In this document: in pieces, positions 14,382-21,392 of the stretch
How the letters are laid out: each line of letters begins with the position of its first letter
Numbering within the stretch: the first letter of the stretch is position 1
Assembly: GCA_041624375.1 (NCBI GenBank)
Contig: JBFJVD010000017.1
Coordinates: forward strand, 1-23,070
Reading direction: 5' to 3'
Length of the DNA: 23,070 nucleotides
Origin: JBFJVD01 sp041624375
GTDB lineage: Bacteria > Chloroflexota > Anaerolineae > Anaerolineales > E44-bin32
Position numbers and translations under genes: made by a program
Notes under the pieces: model-generated
What the model saw: the letters and a program-made list of their open reading frames with translations, nothing else
What the model was told of the DNA's origin: nothing
Databases searched by the model: none

Positions 14382-15170
14382 TCAGGCCCGGCGATAGTAG
14401 ACAATCACGACGATGACCACGATCAGCGCTGCCGCCGCGAGCAGGATCAGGCTTGTGCTCCGACCCAACGGCCCTTCCGCCGGCTCAGGCGGCTCGGCCG
14501 GCTGGGCGGAGGCCTCCAGCGTGAGGACAAAGGTCGTCACATCGGCGACGGCCTCCTCGCTGAGCGGTCCGCCGCGTGCTTGCGCCCAGGCCGGCATGGT
14601 CGTGCCATCGATGCCTTCGCTGACGACCTGGCGGATGTAGGCCGCCGGCTCGTTGGCTGCCCAGGCCTGCGCCAGTGGACGGCCAAAGCGCCCCTGCCCG
14701 GTTTCGCCGTGGCACATGACGCAGTTCGCCTGGTAGAGCAGGCTGCCTTCCACGGGATCCCCCTCCGCCTCGAAGGGCGTGCCCTGAATAACCGCCGGCT
14801 CATAGGTTGGAAGCGGCTCGATGGGCGCGGTTCCGCCGAAGGCCGAGGAGATGTACGCGACGATGTCGTCGATGTCCTGGGATGTGAGCGGTCCGCCGTT
14901 CGCCTCGCTCCAGGCCGGCATGACGGAACCGGGCACCCCGGCAGCGATGGTTTGGGTCAGTGCCGCGCTCACATCAATGCCGGGGAAATTCTGAAGATCG
15001 GCCCCGATCCGTCCGCCGCCCTCAATGCCGTGGCAGACCGCGCAGTTTTCGACATAAAGTTCGCCGCCGCGCTCAGGGTCTCCCCCCTCTTGCGCTGAGG
15101 CGGCGCCGGCGAGCGCCATCACTGCCAGCAGCAAGACCGGCCCGACGATCCAGAGGTGCCTCGTTTGCAT
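14382..15170 (-). CDS. membrane-anchored diheme cytochrome c of the bc-complex cluster
   Basis: This is a 262-residue protein. ATG 15170 is chosen because GGGGAGG lies about eight bases upstream and a signal peptide follows (LLLAVMALAGAASAQ); the frame extends to 15251 without homologous content. It has two tandem class I cytochrome c domains: CAVCHG at 43-47 with Met84 (VMPAW) and CVMCHG at 150-154 with Met192 (TMPAW). A Pro/Glu-rich linker leads to a C-terminal membrane helix (about 240-258) ending YYRRA. The similar domains suggest internal duplication. Together with the next cytochrome it probably replaces cytochrome c1 or f as electron acceptor from the Rieske centre (inference from operon position). 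Confidence 0.9.
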   Translation of the reverse strand: MQTRHLWIVGPVLLLAVMALAGAASAQEGGDPERGGELYVENCAVCHGIEGGGRIGADLQNFPGIDVSAALTQTIAAGVPGSVMPAWSEANGGPLTSQDIDDIVAYISSAFGGTAPIEPLPTYEPAVIQGTPFEAEGDPVEGSLLYQANCVMCHGETGQGRFGRPLAQAWAANEPAAYIRQVVSEGIDGTTMPAWAQARGGPLSEEAVADVTTFVLTLEASAQPAEPPEPAEGPLGRSTSLILLAAAALIVVIVVIVYYRRA

Positions 15171-15203
15171 CAGCCAACCTCCCCGCGCGTCGTCTTCCGT
15201 CCG

Positions 15204-15209
15204 ATTGTA
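15204..15209 (-). promoter_or_regulatory. possible internal -10 element
   Basis: TACAAT on the minus strand lies 34 bases before the diheme cytochrome start at 15170, in the 168-base gap inside the bc-complex cluster. No matching -35 is seen at normal spacing, so an internal promoter is only possible. Confidence 0.25.
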
Positions 15210-15280
15210 GAGAGTCCGCTGGGAGGCGCCATAGTGACAAACCTCCCCCATTTTTGAGAAGCTAAACCCGCCAAGGAGAA

Positions 15281-15311
15281 CGCCGCCGCCTCCAGGGAAG
15301 AGGCGACGGCG
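15281..15311 (-). terminator. intercistronic hairpin, possible attenuating terminator
   Basis: A 12-bp stem with one mismatch and a 7-base loop lies 28 bases past the cytochrome gene that ends at 15339. The minus-strand tail GTTCTCCTT is only weakly T-rich. It may reduce expression of the two downstream genes or protect the upstream mRNA end. Confidence 0.45.
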
Positions 15312-15338
15312 GATCCGTTGCTTGCCTGTCCGCCGATC

Positions 15339-16175
15339 TCAGCGGAGGGTGAGCAGGTAGGCGATCACATCCGCCAGGTCTTGCGCCGTCATCCTGTCAC
15401 CGTAATTGGCGGGCATGATGTTGGGCTGGAAGCCCTCGACCACAAAGACATTGGTGAGGACAATCGACTCGATGAGGTACTGCTCGGCTGTCTGCGCGGT
15501 GCCGGTGTAGTCGGCCTGGCCGATACGTAGATCACCCCGCGCGCCCATGGCCGGCAGATCGCCTTCAGCTTGCCAGGTCGGACCGGTAGCGGAAAGAACA
15601 TGGCAGCCCGTGCAGCCGAGCGTTTCCACCAGCTGGGCGCCGTTGTCTGGATCACCTTCGGGCAGCGCCACGGTGATGTCCGTGCCGACGCCGGTGATCC
15701 CGGACGGCGTCGGGACAGGCGCTTCAGCCAAAGCCTGCTCCTCCCAGTTCATCACAAACCGCACCAGCGATTCGACCTGGTCGTCCCGCATGGGGCCGCC
15801 GTAGCGCTGGCTCCAGGTGGGCATGCGCTGCGGGTAGTTGGTCCCCTCGCTGGGGATCGGCCGGCCGGCGGCGATCACGCTGCGCACATAGTCTTCGACG
15901 GTCCCCGCGTAGCCCACCCGTTGCAGCCGGGAGCCGTCATACAGGTCGCGTGCATTGATCGCAGGGGCAACCCCCTCGATCCCCTTGCCCTGCGGACCAT
16001 GGCAGGAGCGGCAGTTGCTTTCGAAGAGCTGGGCGCCGGCTTCGATTTGCCGCGCGGCGAATGCCTCGGTGAAATCCTCCATGCGAGCCGGCTCTTGAAT
16101 GGCGAGCAGAACCAGAACCGCGGTTACGAGGACGGTCGTGGCCGCGCCGACTGCGCCGTACCATTTAATCCACAT
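15339..16175 (-). CDS. membrane-anchored diheme cytochrome c of the bc complex
   Basis: This 278-residue protein starts at ATG 16175, with GGAGG ten bases upstream and six bases after the cytochrome b stop. An N-terminal helix (about 8-26) anchors it. The first heme domain has CRSCHG at 55-59 with Met118 (RMPTW). The second has CTGCH at 188-192 with Met254 (IMPANYG), the pattern seen in cytochrome-oxidase-type c domains. The position right after cytochrome b marks it as the heme c subunit of this complex, in place of cytochrome c1 or f, which it does not resemble in anchor position. Electrons would pass from the Rieske cluster to these hemes and on to a soluble or membrane acceptor not encoded here. 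Confidence 0.9.
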   Translation of the reverse strand: MWIKWYGAVGAATTVLVTAVLVLLAIQEPARMEDFTEAFAARQIEAGAQLFESNCRSCHGPQGKGIEGVAPAINARDLYDGSRLQRVGYAGTVEDYVRSVIAAGRPIPSEGTNYPQRMPTWSQRYGGPMRDDQVESLVRFVMNWEEQALAEAPVPTPSGITGVGTDITVALPEGDPDNGAQLVETLGCTGCHVLSATGPTWQAEGDLPAMGARGDLRIGQADYTGTAQTAEQYLIESIVLTNVFVVEGFQPNIMPANYGDRMTAQDLADVIAYLLTLR

Positions 16176-16181
16176 CGCCGC

Positions 16182-17777
16182 CTAGCCTCCGTACTTCGTC
16201 GTAACTTTGTGTTCCGACTCGCGGTGGATATAGGCGGATTGCTCGTATCGTCCCTCGGAGCCGTCTGCCTCAATCCAGAGGATGCGGAAGGTAATCTTCT
16301 TCAGCCCGGGCTGCCAATCCTCGATGATCATCAGTCCCTCGGCGTTCGGCAAGGTCTCCGAAACGGCCTCGAGTTCCTCATGATACAGGTGCAGAACCTC
16401 GCGCAGCGCCCGGGTGCGAGCGGTCTCCCATTCGGCGGCGACGTAGGTCCCGACTTCCAACTCGGTCCACTCTGCCAACCGGACCGGCCCCGGATGTGTT
16501 TCGGGCAACAGCGTTGCCACCACCTCCTGATCGGCGGATGAAGTGACCGCGTACCATGGTGAGCCCATGAAGGAGAGAATCGCCAGTACGGCCACAAAGA
16601 GCGCCCCCGCCGAGAGGCCGATCCGTCGGTCCGCATAGCGGCGGCTCGGGCCAACTTCGATGTAGGGCAACACGAGCAGGCCGCCAATCAGGATCGTTGG
16701 GATTACGACCCCCCAGATGACTTTGTCGCCCAGCTTGAGCATCCCTTGAAGCCAGAGGAAGTACCAGGGCGCCGTCGTGTGAAGCGGCGTCACCTGCGGA
16801 TCGGCGTGCGGCTCCAGCGGCGCGTGATAGAGCCAGGCGGAAGCGACCACCAGGATCAGCGTTAGCACGGCGACATAGGCCGACTCACGGGTAAGGATGT
16901 CCGGCATAAAGTAAACGCGCGTGTTCATGGGCACCTTGCGAGCCGTGTCTTCGCCGATCTCATCGGCTTCCGGCGGCAGGCTGTGCCCGTGGATGATCAC
17001 CTTGTAGTAGTGAACGCCGAGCGCCAGCAAACCGGCCAATGGCAGCCCGATCACATGCAGCAGGTAGAAGCGAAGCAAGCCGTTGGCGCCGATATCCGGC
17101 CCGCCGCGCACCAGCAGGTTGAGCGTCTGGCCGACGATCTCCGGCGGCGCGGCTTCGGCCATCGAGGCGCCGATCGTCACCGCCCACAGGCTAAGCTGGT
17201 CCCATGGGAGCAGGTAGCCGGAGAAGGAGAGGACAAGGGTGACGAGCAGCAGGATGACGCCTGTCGCCCAGGTGAACTGGCGCGGTTTCTTGTACGAGCC
17301 GGTGATGAAGGTTCGCAGCATGTGCAGTGAAACGACGATCACCATCAGCTCGGCGCCCAGCCGGTGCATATCGCGCATCAGCCGCCCGAAGGGGACGTTC
17401 CCCAGGATCTCCCACATATTCTCGAAGGCCACCAGCGGTGAGGGCGTGTACCAAAACATGAGGTAGATGCCGGTGATGATTTCGATGGCAAAGAAGTAGA
17501 CCGACATCCAGCCAAGTCGAAAGGTCGGGTAGATGCCGTCCACCAGTTGATGGTAGTAAGTCGGCTTCATATGCAGCCAGAAGCCGTCGGCGTGGGGCTG
17601 GAGCCTTGGGTTCGGCCGGCCGGGATCCTCGCCGCGCAGGACGCCGCGTACCTGCGAGGGCCCGAGACCGGCGGTGACGCGGGTGACCACGTCCTCGAAC
17701 TTGTCTTCGGCCGCCTGCCGAATGCCCTTCTTCTTAAGGTCGTCAAGAATCGGAAGATGTACCTTGAAGAGCGCCAT
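16182..17777 (-). CDS. cytochrome b of a bc-type complex, b6-subunit IV fusion with soluble C-terminal tail
   Basis: This 531-residue quinol-oxidising subunit starts at ATG 17777 with GGAGG five bases upstream. Heme b ligands are His138/His152 (13 residues between) and His241/His256 (14 between); the second spacing is the b6f type, as is LLPWDQLSLWAV. A subunit-IV-like part with about three helices is fused after residue 295. The Qo-site motif, usually PEWY or PDWY, reads APWY at 336-339. After the last helix (about 387-406) a soluble tail of about 120 residues has no heme motif and is not recognised. The first 70 residues are also a long extra-membrane leader. It lies 15 bases after the Rieske gene. 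Confidence 0.93.
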   Translation of the reverse strand: MALFKVHLPILDDLKKKGIRQAAEDKFEDVVTRVTAGLGPSQVRGVLRGEDPGRPNPRLQPHADGFWLHMKPTYYHQLVDGIYPTFRLGWMSVYFFAIEIITGIYLMFWYTPSPLVAFENMWEILGNVPFGRLMRDMHRLGAELMVIVVSLHMLRTFITGSYKKPRQFTWATGVILLLVTLVLSFSGYLLPWDQLSLWAVTIGASMAEAAPPEIVGQTLNLLVRGGPDIGANGLLRFYLLHVIGLPLAGLLALGVHYYKVIIHGHSLPPEADEIGEDTARKVPMNTRVYFMPDILTRESAYVAVLTLILVVASAWLYHAPLEPHADPQVTPLHTTAPWYFLWLQGMLKLGDKVIWGVVIPTILIGGLLVLPYIEVGPSRRYADRRIGLSAGALFVAVLAILSFMGSPWYAVTSSADQEVVATLLPETHPGPVRLAEWTELEVGTYVAAEWETARTRALREVLHLYHEELEAVSETLPNAEGLMIIEDWQPGLKKITFRILWIEADGSEGRYEQSAYIHRESEHKVTTKYGG

Positions 17778-17792
17778 GTCTACCTCCGAGCC

Positions 17793-18455
17793 CTAGAAGC
17801 CCCCGCCAGGCTGATTGTTCAGGTGACCTTGAATGCGCGTTCCCGTGTCGATGCGCATCGCTGTCGCTTCAGGCGGAACCTGCAGCGCCGATCCATCGCG
17901 ATCGTTCAACGTCGGTTCCGTCTTCGCCAACACGTTGCCCTGCGCGTCGACCAGCTCGATGACGAACACGTCAAGGTTGCGTGTCGCCGGCCCGTCCACA
18001 CGCTCGCCCGTCTTCAAGTACTTCGAGCCGTGGCACGGGCACTCAAAGCGGTCGTTGACCGGAACCCACTTGTACAGGCAGCCGAGATGTACGCAGACCA
18101 TGTAAAGGGCCATGACGCCCTGCTCAGCCGGGTACTGCTCCGGGCGACGCTCGTCATCGACCGATTGTGAACCGATGTTCACCAACCAGAAGCGGCCTTC
18201 GGCAAAGCCCACGGGGCCGGTATCCGGCGCAGGGATCTCGCCAATGTCTAGCGTAAAGATCCCGCCAAATTCGCCTTCGCGAAATCTTGGCAGTGTGAAC
18301 CAGAGGGTGGCGCCTCCGCTGCCGGCCATGAAAACCGAGAGGGAGATCCCCCACAGGTAATAAAGAAATTCGCGTCGAGTCAGCGGCTTCGCCGGCGCGC
18401 GCTCAGCGCCTTCGTCTACCGCCTCGACTTGAGCTTCCGCAACCTGGTCTGTCAT
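17793..18455 (-). CDS. Rieske [2Fe-2S] protein of a bc-type complex
   Basis: The 220-residue protein starts at ATG 18455, which has GAGGAG about eight bases upstream; a frame reaching 18476 would add only seven residues. A single membrane helix (about 31-55), preceded by TRREFLYYLWG, anchors it and may act as a Tat signal. The Rieske fold shows CVHLGC (Cys121, His123, disulfide Cys126) and CPCHGS (Cys139, disulfide Cys141, His142). It takes an electron from quinol at the Qo site of the adjacent cytochrome b and passes it to the heme c subunits. It is the first gene of the cluster, behind a good promoter. Confidence 0.95.
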   Translation of the reverse strand: MTDQVAEAQVEAVDEGAERAPAKPLTRREFLYYLWGISLSVFMAGSGGATLWFTLPRFREGEFGGIFTLDIGEIPAPDTGPVGFAEGRFWLVNIGSQSVDDERRPEQYPAEQGVMALYMVCVHLGCLYKWVPVNDRFECPCHGSKYLKTGERVDGPATRNLDVFVIELVDAQGNVLAKTEPTLNDRDGSALQVPPEATAMRIDTGTRIQGHLNNQPGGGF

Positions 18456-18545
18456 CGCTGTTCTCCTCACCCGCACCGGATCGTGGGGGAGCCGTCCAAC
18501 CGTGGCGGCATAGATCCGGAAGCACCTTGCGATGCGATTGTGGTA

Positions 18546-18574
18546 TTTGTAACATGTACCCGGCGCACTGTCAA
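18546..18574 (-). promoter_or_regulatory. sigma70-type promoter of the bc-complex operon
   Basis: On the minus strand a perfect -35 TTGACA (18569-18574) is followed after exactly 17 bases by TACAAA (18546-18551), with TG just before it as in an extended -10. Transcription would start near 18538, leaving a leader of about 80 bases before the Rieske ATG. Confidence 0.8.
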
Positions 18575-18624
18575 TTTGGGCAGTTGAGCGGGACTCCGGC
18601 TAGGAGGCAGGCAAGCCAACTCAG

Positions 18625-18630
18625 TATAAT
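18625..18630 (+). promoter_or_regulatory. consensus -10 element of the RNase D gene
   Basis: A perfect TATAAT ends six bases before the ATG at 18637, which would place the start of transcription at or next to the start codon. No -35 is visible 17 bases upstream, and no ribosome site fits between, so a leaderless mRNA is likely. Confidence 0.65.
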
Positions 18631-18636
18631 GCCATT

Positions 18637-19767
18637 ATGCCACCATCGCAATTGACGCCACCCATCCTGATCGAAGAGGTGCCCCAGCTCGAAGCAGTCG
18701 CCCACAGGCTGACCGGCGAACATCGAGTGGCGGTGGACACAGAATCCAACAGCCTGCATGCCTACCGAGAGCAGGTCTGTCTGGTTCAGTTCTCCACCGA
18801 CACGGAAGACCTGATCGTCGATCCGCTTGCCCTCCCCTCCCTCGAACCACTGGCGCCCTTGTTCGCCGACTCCCAGATCGAGCTCGTCTTCCACGCAGCG
18901 GAATACGATCTGATGACGCTCAAACGCGACTTTGGCTTCCGCGTGCGCAACCTGTTCGACACACAGATCGCCTGCCGAACGTTGGGCTGGAAGCGGACCG
19001 GTCTTGCCAGCATCCTTGAGCGCGAGTTCGGCGTTCAGTTGAACAAACGCTTTCAGCGGGCCGACTGGGGAAGCCGCCCGCTGGGCCCCGAGCTGCTCGA
19101 TTATGCCCGTCTGGACACGCACTATTTGCTGCCGCTTCGTGATCGGCTCGAGCGCGAGCTCCAGGAGGCCGATCTCTGGCCGGCGGCCAGCGAGGCTTTT
19201 CAGTGGCAGGCAAAGGTCGAAGCCGCCAACCACCAATTCGATCAGGACGGCTTTTGGCGCATCAAGGATGCCCACCGCCTTCAGCCTGCTGAGCTCACCG
19301 CCCTGCGCGAGCTCTACCTTTACCGCGACGAACAAGCCCGCCGCCTCAATCGCCCACCCTTCAAGGTGTTCACCGATCCGGTCATCCTGGCCATCGCCAG
19401 AGCGCAGCCGCAGGACCTGGATGCGCTGCGCGACTTGAAGGGAATGAGCGCCGGTCAGATCGCCCGCTATGGAGAGGGAATCCTGGCGGCCCTCGAGCGC
19501 GCCGCTAAGGCCGCACCGCCCAAACGACCGAAGAACCAGCGGGTCGACGATGCCATCCTCGAGCGCTTCGATACCCTGCGCCAATGGCGCAAGCGCGTCG
19601 CCCGTTCCCGCAAGATCGAGTCCGACGTCGTCCTGCCGCGTGACGTCCTGTGGCAGATTGCGCGCAGGCCGCCAAAGAATGAGCAGGAACTATGGGCCTT
19701 GATGAATCCTTTGGAATGGCGCTTCCGGACTTTTGGCGAGGAAATTCTTAGCCTCTTTCGTACCTAG
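18637..19767 (+). CDS. rnd: ribonuclease D family 3'-5' exonuclease
   Basis: This 376-residue protein has the DEDDy exonuclease domain: Asp34 and Glu36 in VAVDTES, Asp91 in FHAAEYDL, and Tyr156 with Asp160 in YARLDTHYLL, all at expected spacing. An HRDC domain follows (about residues 230-290: RLNRPPFKVFTDPVIL, LRDLKGMS). The length matches bacterial RNase D, which trims tRNA and other structured RNA 3' ends with divalent metal ions. The start is set by the -10 element just upstream. A second RNase gene follows 30 bases later and a tRNA gene after that, so this is an RNA-processing pair unrelated to the respiratory genes to the left, from which it is divergent. Confidence 0.93.
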   Translation: MPPSQLTPPILIEEVPQLEAVAHRLTGEHRVAVDTESNSLHAYREQVCLVQFSTDTEDLIVDPLALPSLEPLAPLFADSQIELVFHAAEYDLMTLKRDFGFRVRNLFDTQIACRTLGWKRTGLASILEREFGVQLNKRFQRADWGSRPLGPELLDYARLDTHYLLPLRDRLERELQEADLWPAASEAFQWQAKVEAANHQFDQDGFWRIKDAHRLQPAELTALRELYLYRDEQARRLNRPPFKVFTDPVILAIARAQPQDLDALRDLKGMSAGQIARYGEGILAALERAAKAAPPKRPKNQRVDDAILERFDTLRQWRKRVARSRKIESDVVLPRDVLWQIARRPPKNEQELWALMNPLEWRFRTFGEEILSLFRT

Positions 19768-19797
19768 CCTGCCCCACCCCATCCAAGCGAGGCTGTC

Positions 19798-21195
19798 ATG
19801 AACCTCGGATTCCACGGCGCTGCGCAAACGGTGACCGGCTCGCAGCATCTATTGAGCATCAACGGCCACCGCCTCCTGCTCGACTGTGGCCTCTTCCAGG
19901 GGCGGCGCCGCGAGACCTACCGCCGGAATCTCAATTTCCCCTTCGACCCGGCCGCCGTAGATGCCGTCATTCTGTCCCACGCGCACATCGACCATTCGGG
20001 CAACCTGCCGAACCTGGTCCGCCAGGGATTCGAGGGCCGGATCCACGCCACCGCGCCGACGCGCCATCTGGCGGACATCATGACCCGTGATTCGGGCCAC
20101 ATCCAGGAATCCGACGCGGCCTATCTGAACAAGAAGCGCGCCCGCAAGGGGAAAGAGCCGATCGAGCCGCTCTACACGGCCGCTGATGCCGCCTTTGCCT
20201 CGCGCCTGCTCGTCTGCGAGGATTACGACGCGCCTTTCGAACCGGTGCCCGGCGTCATTGCAAGGTTCTTCGACGCCGGACACATCCTTGGATCCGCCGG
20301 GGTGCTGCTCGAGCTTGAGGAGAACGGCCGGAATCTTCGCTTGATGTTCTCGGGCGACATTGGTCGCGCCGACCTGCCGCTGCTCAGCGATCCGGTCAAA
20401 CCCGAGGCCGTGGACGTACTCATCATGGAGTCAACCTATGGCGATCGATCGCACGCCTCGCCGCAAGAGGCCTATGATGACCTGCAATCGATCGTCAGCC
20501 GAACGGTGGAGCGCGGCGGACGGGTGATCATCCCGGCCTTCGCCGTCGGCCGTACCCAGGGCCTGGTCTTCTACCTGCATCAGATGATCGAGCGCGGAGA
20601 GATCCCCCGCATTCCGGTGTTTGTCGACAGCCCGTTGGCAATCAACGTGACCGCCGTCTTCCGGGAGCACCCCCGGTTCCTGAGCGAGGAAACGCGGCGC
20701 TTCATCAAGACCGACCCGCACGGCGCGGCATTGGGGTTCGACCTCCTGAGCTACACCTTGTCCGTCGAAGAAAGCAAGGCCATCAACCGCATGGACGGTC
20801 CGGTGATCATCATCTCCGCCTCCGGGATGGCGGAGACCGGCCGCATCCTGCACCACCTGAAAAACAACATCGAGGACTCACGCAACACCGTGCTGATCAC
20901 GTCGTGGATGGCGGCGCACACGCTCGGGCGCAGGCTGCTCGAGGGCGACAAGCGGGTCAAGATCTTTGGTGAAACCTATGAGGTGCGGGCCGAGGTGGAA
21001 TGCATCAACGGCCTCTCGGCGCACGCCGGCCAGCCCCAGCTGGTGGATTATGGACTCGCAAGCAAGGCGTCCCTGAAGCGGGTGTTCCTCGTCCACGGCG
21101 AGGCGCGCCCGGCGAACGCGCTGATCGAGCAGTTCCGCGAAGTGGGATTGGAGCATGTCTCGTATCCGGCGCCCGATTCAGTGGTGGAGCTCTAA
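19798..21195 (+). CDS. beta-CASP metallo-beta-lactamase RNase (CPSF/Ysh1-like)
   Basis: This 465-residue enzyme begins MNLGFHGAAQTVTGSQHLL, the typical start of bacterial and archaeal CPSF-like nucleases. Metal-binding motifs are HAHIDHSG (His61, His63, Asp65, His66), FDAGHILGSAG and FSGDIGR. The beta-CASP insert carries ESTYGDR, PAFAVGRTQ, DSPLAINVT, the SASGMAETGRILHHL motif and a late LSAHA. It should cleave RNA with zinc in the cytoplasm, as endo- or 5'-3' exonuclease; sequence does not decide which. No KH domain is present, unlike archaeal homologues. It follows RNase D by 30 bases with a weak GAGG site and is probably co-transcribed. The symbol is left blank because several subfamilies share this architecture. 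Confidence 0.92.
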   Translation: MNLGFHGAAQTVTGSQHLLSINGHRLLLDCGLFQGRRRETYRRNLNFPFDPAAVDAVILSHAHIDHSGNLPNLVRQGFEGRIHATAPTRHLADIMTRDSGHIQESDAAYLNKKRARKGKEPIEPLYTAADAAFASRLLVCEDYDAPFEPVPGVIARFFDAGHILGSAGVLLELEENGRNLRLMFSGDIGRADLPLLSDPVKPEAVDVLIMESTYGDRSHASPQEAYDDLQSIVSRTVERGGRVIIPAFAVGRTQGLVFYLHQMIERGEIPRIPVFVDSPLAINVTAVFREHPRFLSEETRRFIKTDPHGAALGFDLLSYTLSVEESKAINRMDGPVIIISASGMAETGRILHHLKNNIEDSRNTVLITSWMAAHTLGRRLLEGDKRVKIFGETYEVRAEVECINGLSAHAGQPQLVDYGLASKASLKRVFLVHGEARPANALIEQFREVGLEHVSYPAPDSVVEL

Positions 21196-21238
21196 GGAAG
21201 CCGGACGGCCTTGATGAGGTCGGAACGACAGGCCGAGG

Positions 21239-21244
21239 TATAAT
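21239..21244 (+). promoter_or_regulatory. -10 element of the tRNA-Ser gene
   Basis: A perfect TATAAT ends seven bases before the first base of the mature tRNA. A TTGATG at 21211-21216 is 22 bases away, too far for a standard -35. Confidence 0.6.
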
Positions 21245-21251
21245 CTGCCAC

Positions 21252-21339
21252 GGAGAGGTGCCGGAGCGGTTGAACGGGGCGGTCTCGAAAACCGTTGTGG
21301 TCCTTCGGGCCACCGTGGGTTCGAATCCCACCCTCTCCG
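21252..21339 (+). tRNA. tRNA-Ser (anticodon CGA)
   Basis: The full cloverleaf can be folded: acceptor arms 21252-21258 and 21332-21338 pair completely. The D stem is CCG/CGG, and the anticodon stem is 21279-21283 with 21291-21295 around loop CTCGAAA (anticodon CGA at 21286-21288). A long variable arm capped by TTCG is typical of class II serine tRNAs, and the T arm is GTGGG TTCGAAT CCCAC. The discriminator base is G21339, as serine tRNAs need. CCA is not encoded. It reads UCG codons. Confidence 0.97.
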
Positions 21340-21357
21340 CTGAATGAGGTTCCCCCC

Positions 21358-21390
21358 AGCGTCCCGGAAGCTCTAAGCATCCGGGACGCT
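21358..21390. terminator. hairpin between tRNA-Ser and the phosphatase gene
   Basis: An 11-bp perfect stem (AGCGTCCCGGA and its complement, 11-base loop) ends two bases from the phosphatase stop codon. Neither side has a clear T-run, so it may act as a weak terminator for both convergent units. Confidence 0.5.
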
Positions 21391-21392
21391 CG

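Noticed and set aside
15570..16541. Plus-strand frame of 323 codons across the diheme cytochrome and the cytochrome b end
   Set aside because: It runs antisense to two well-supported genes and across their boundary, with no ribosome site or motif.
18571..19584. Open frame of 337 codons on the minus strand across the RNase D gene
   Set aside because: The plus strand has the complete DEDDy and HRDC motifs. The antisense product resembles nothing and covers the RNase D start.
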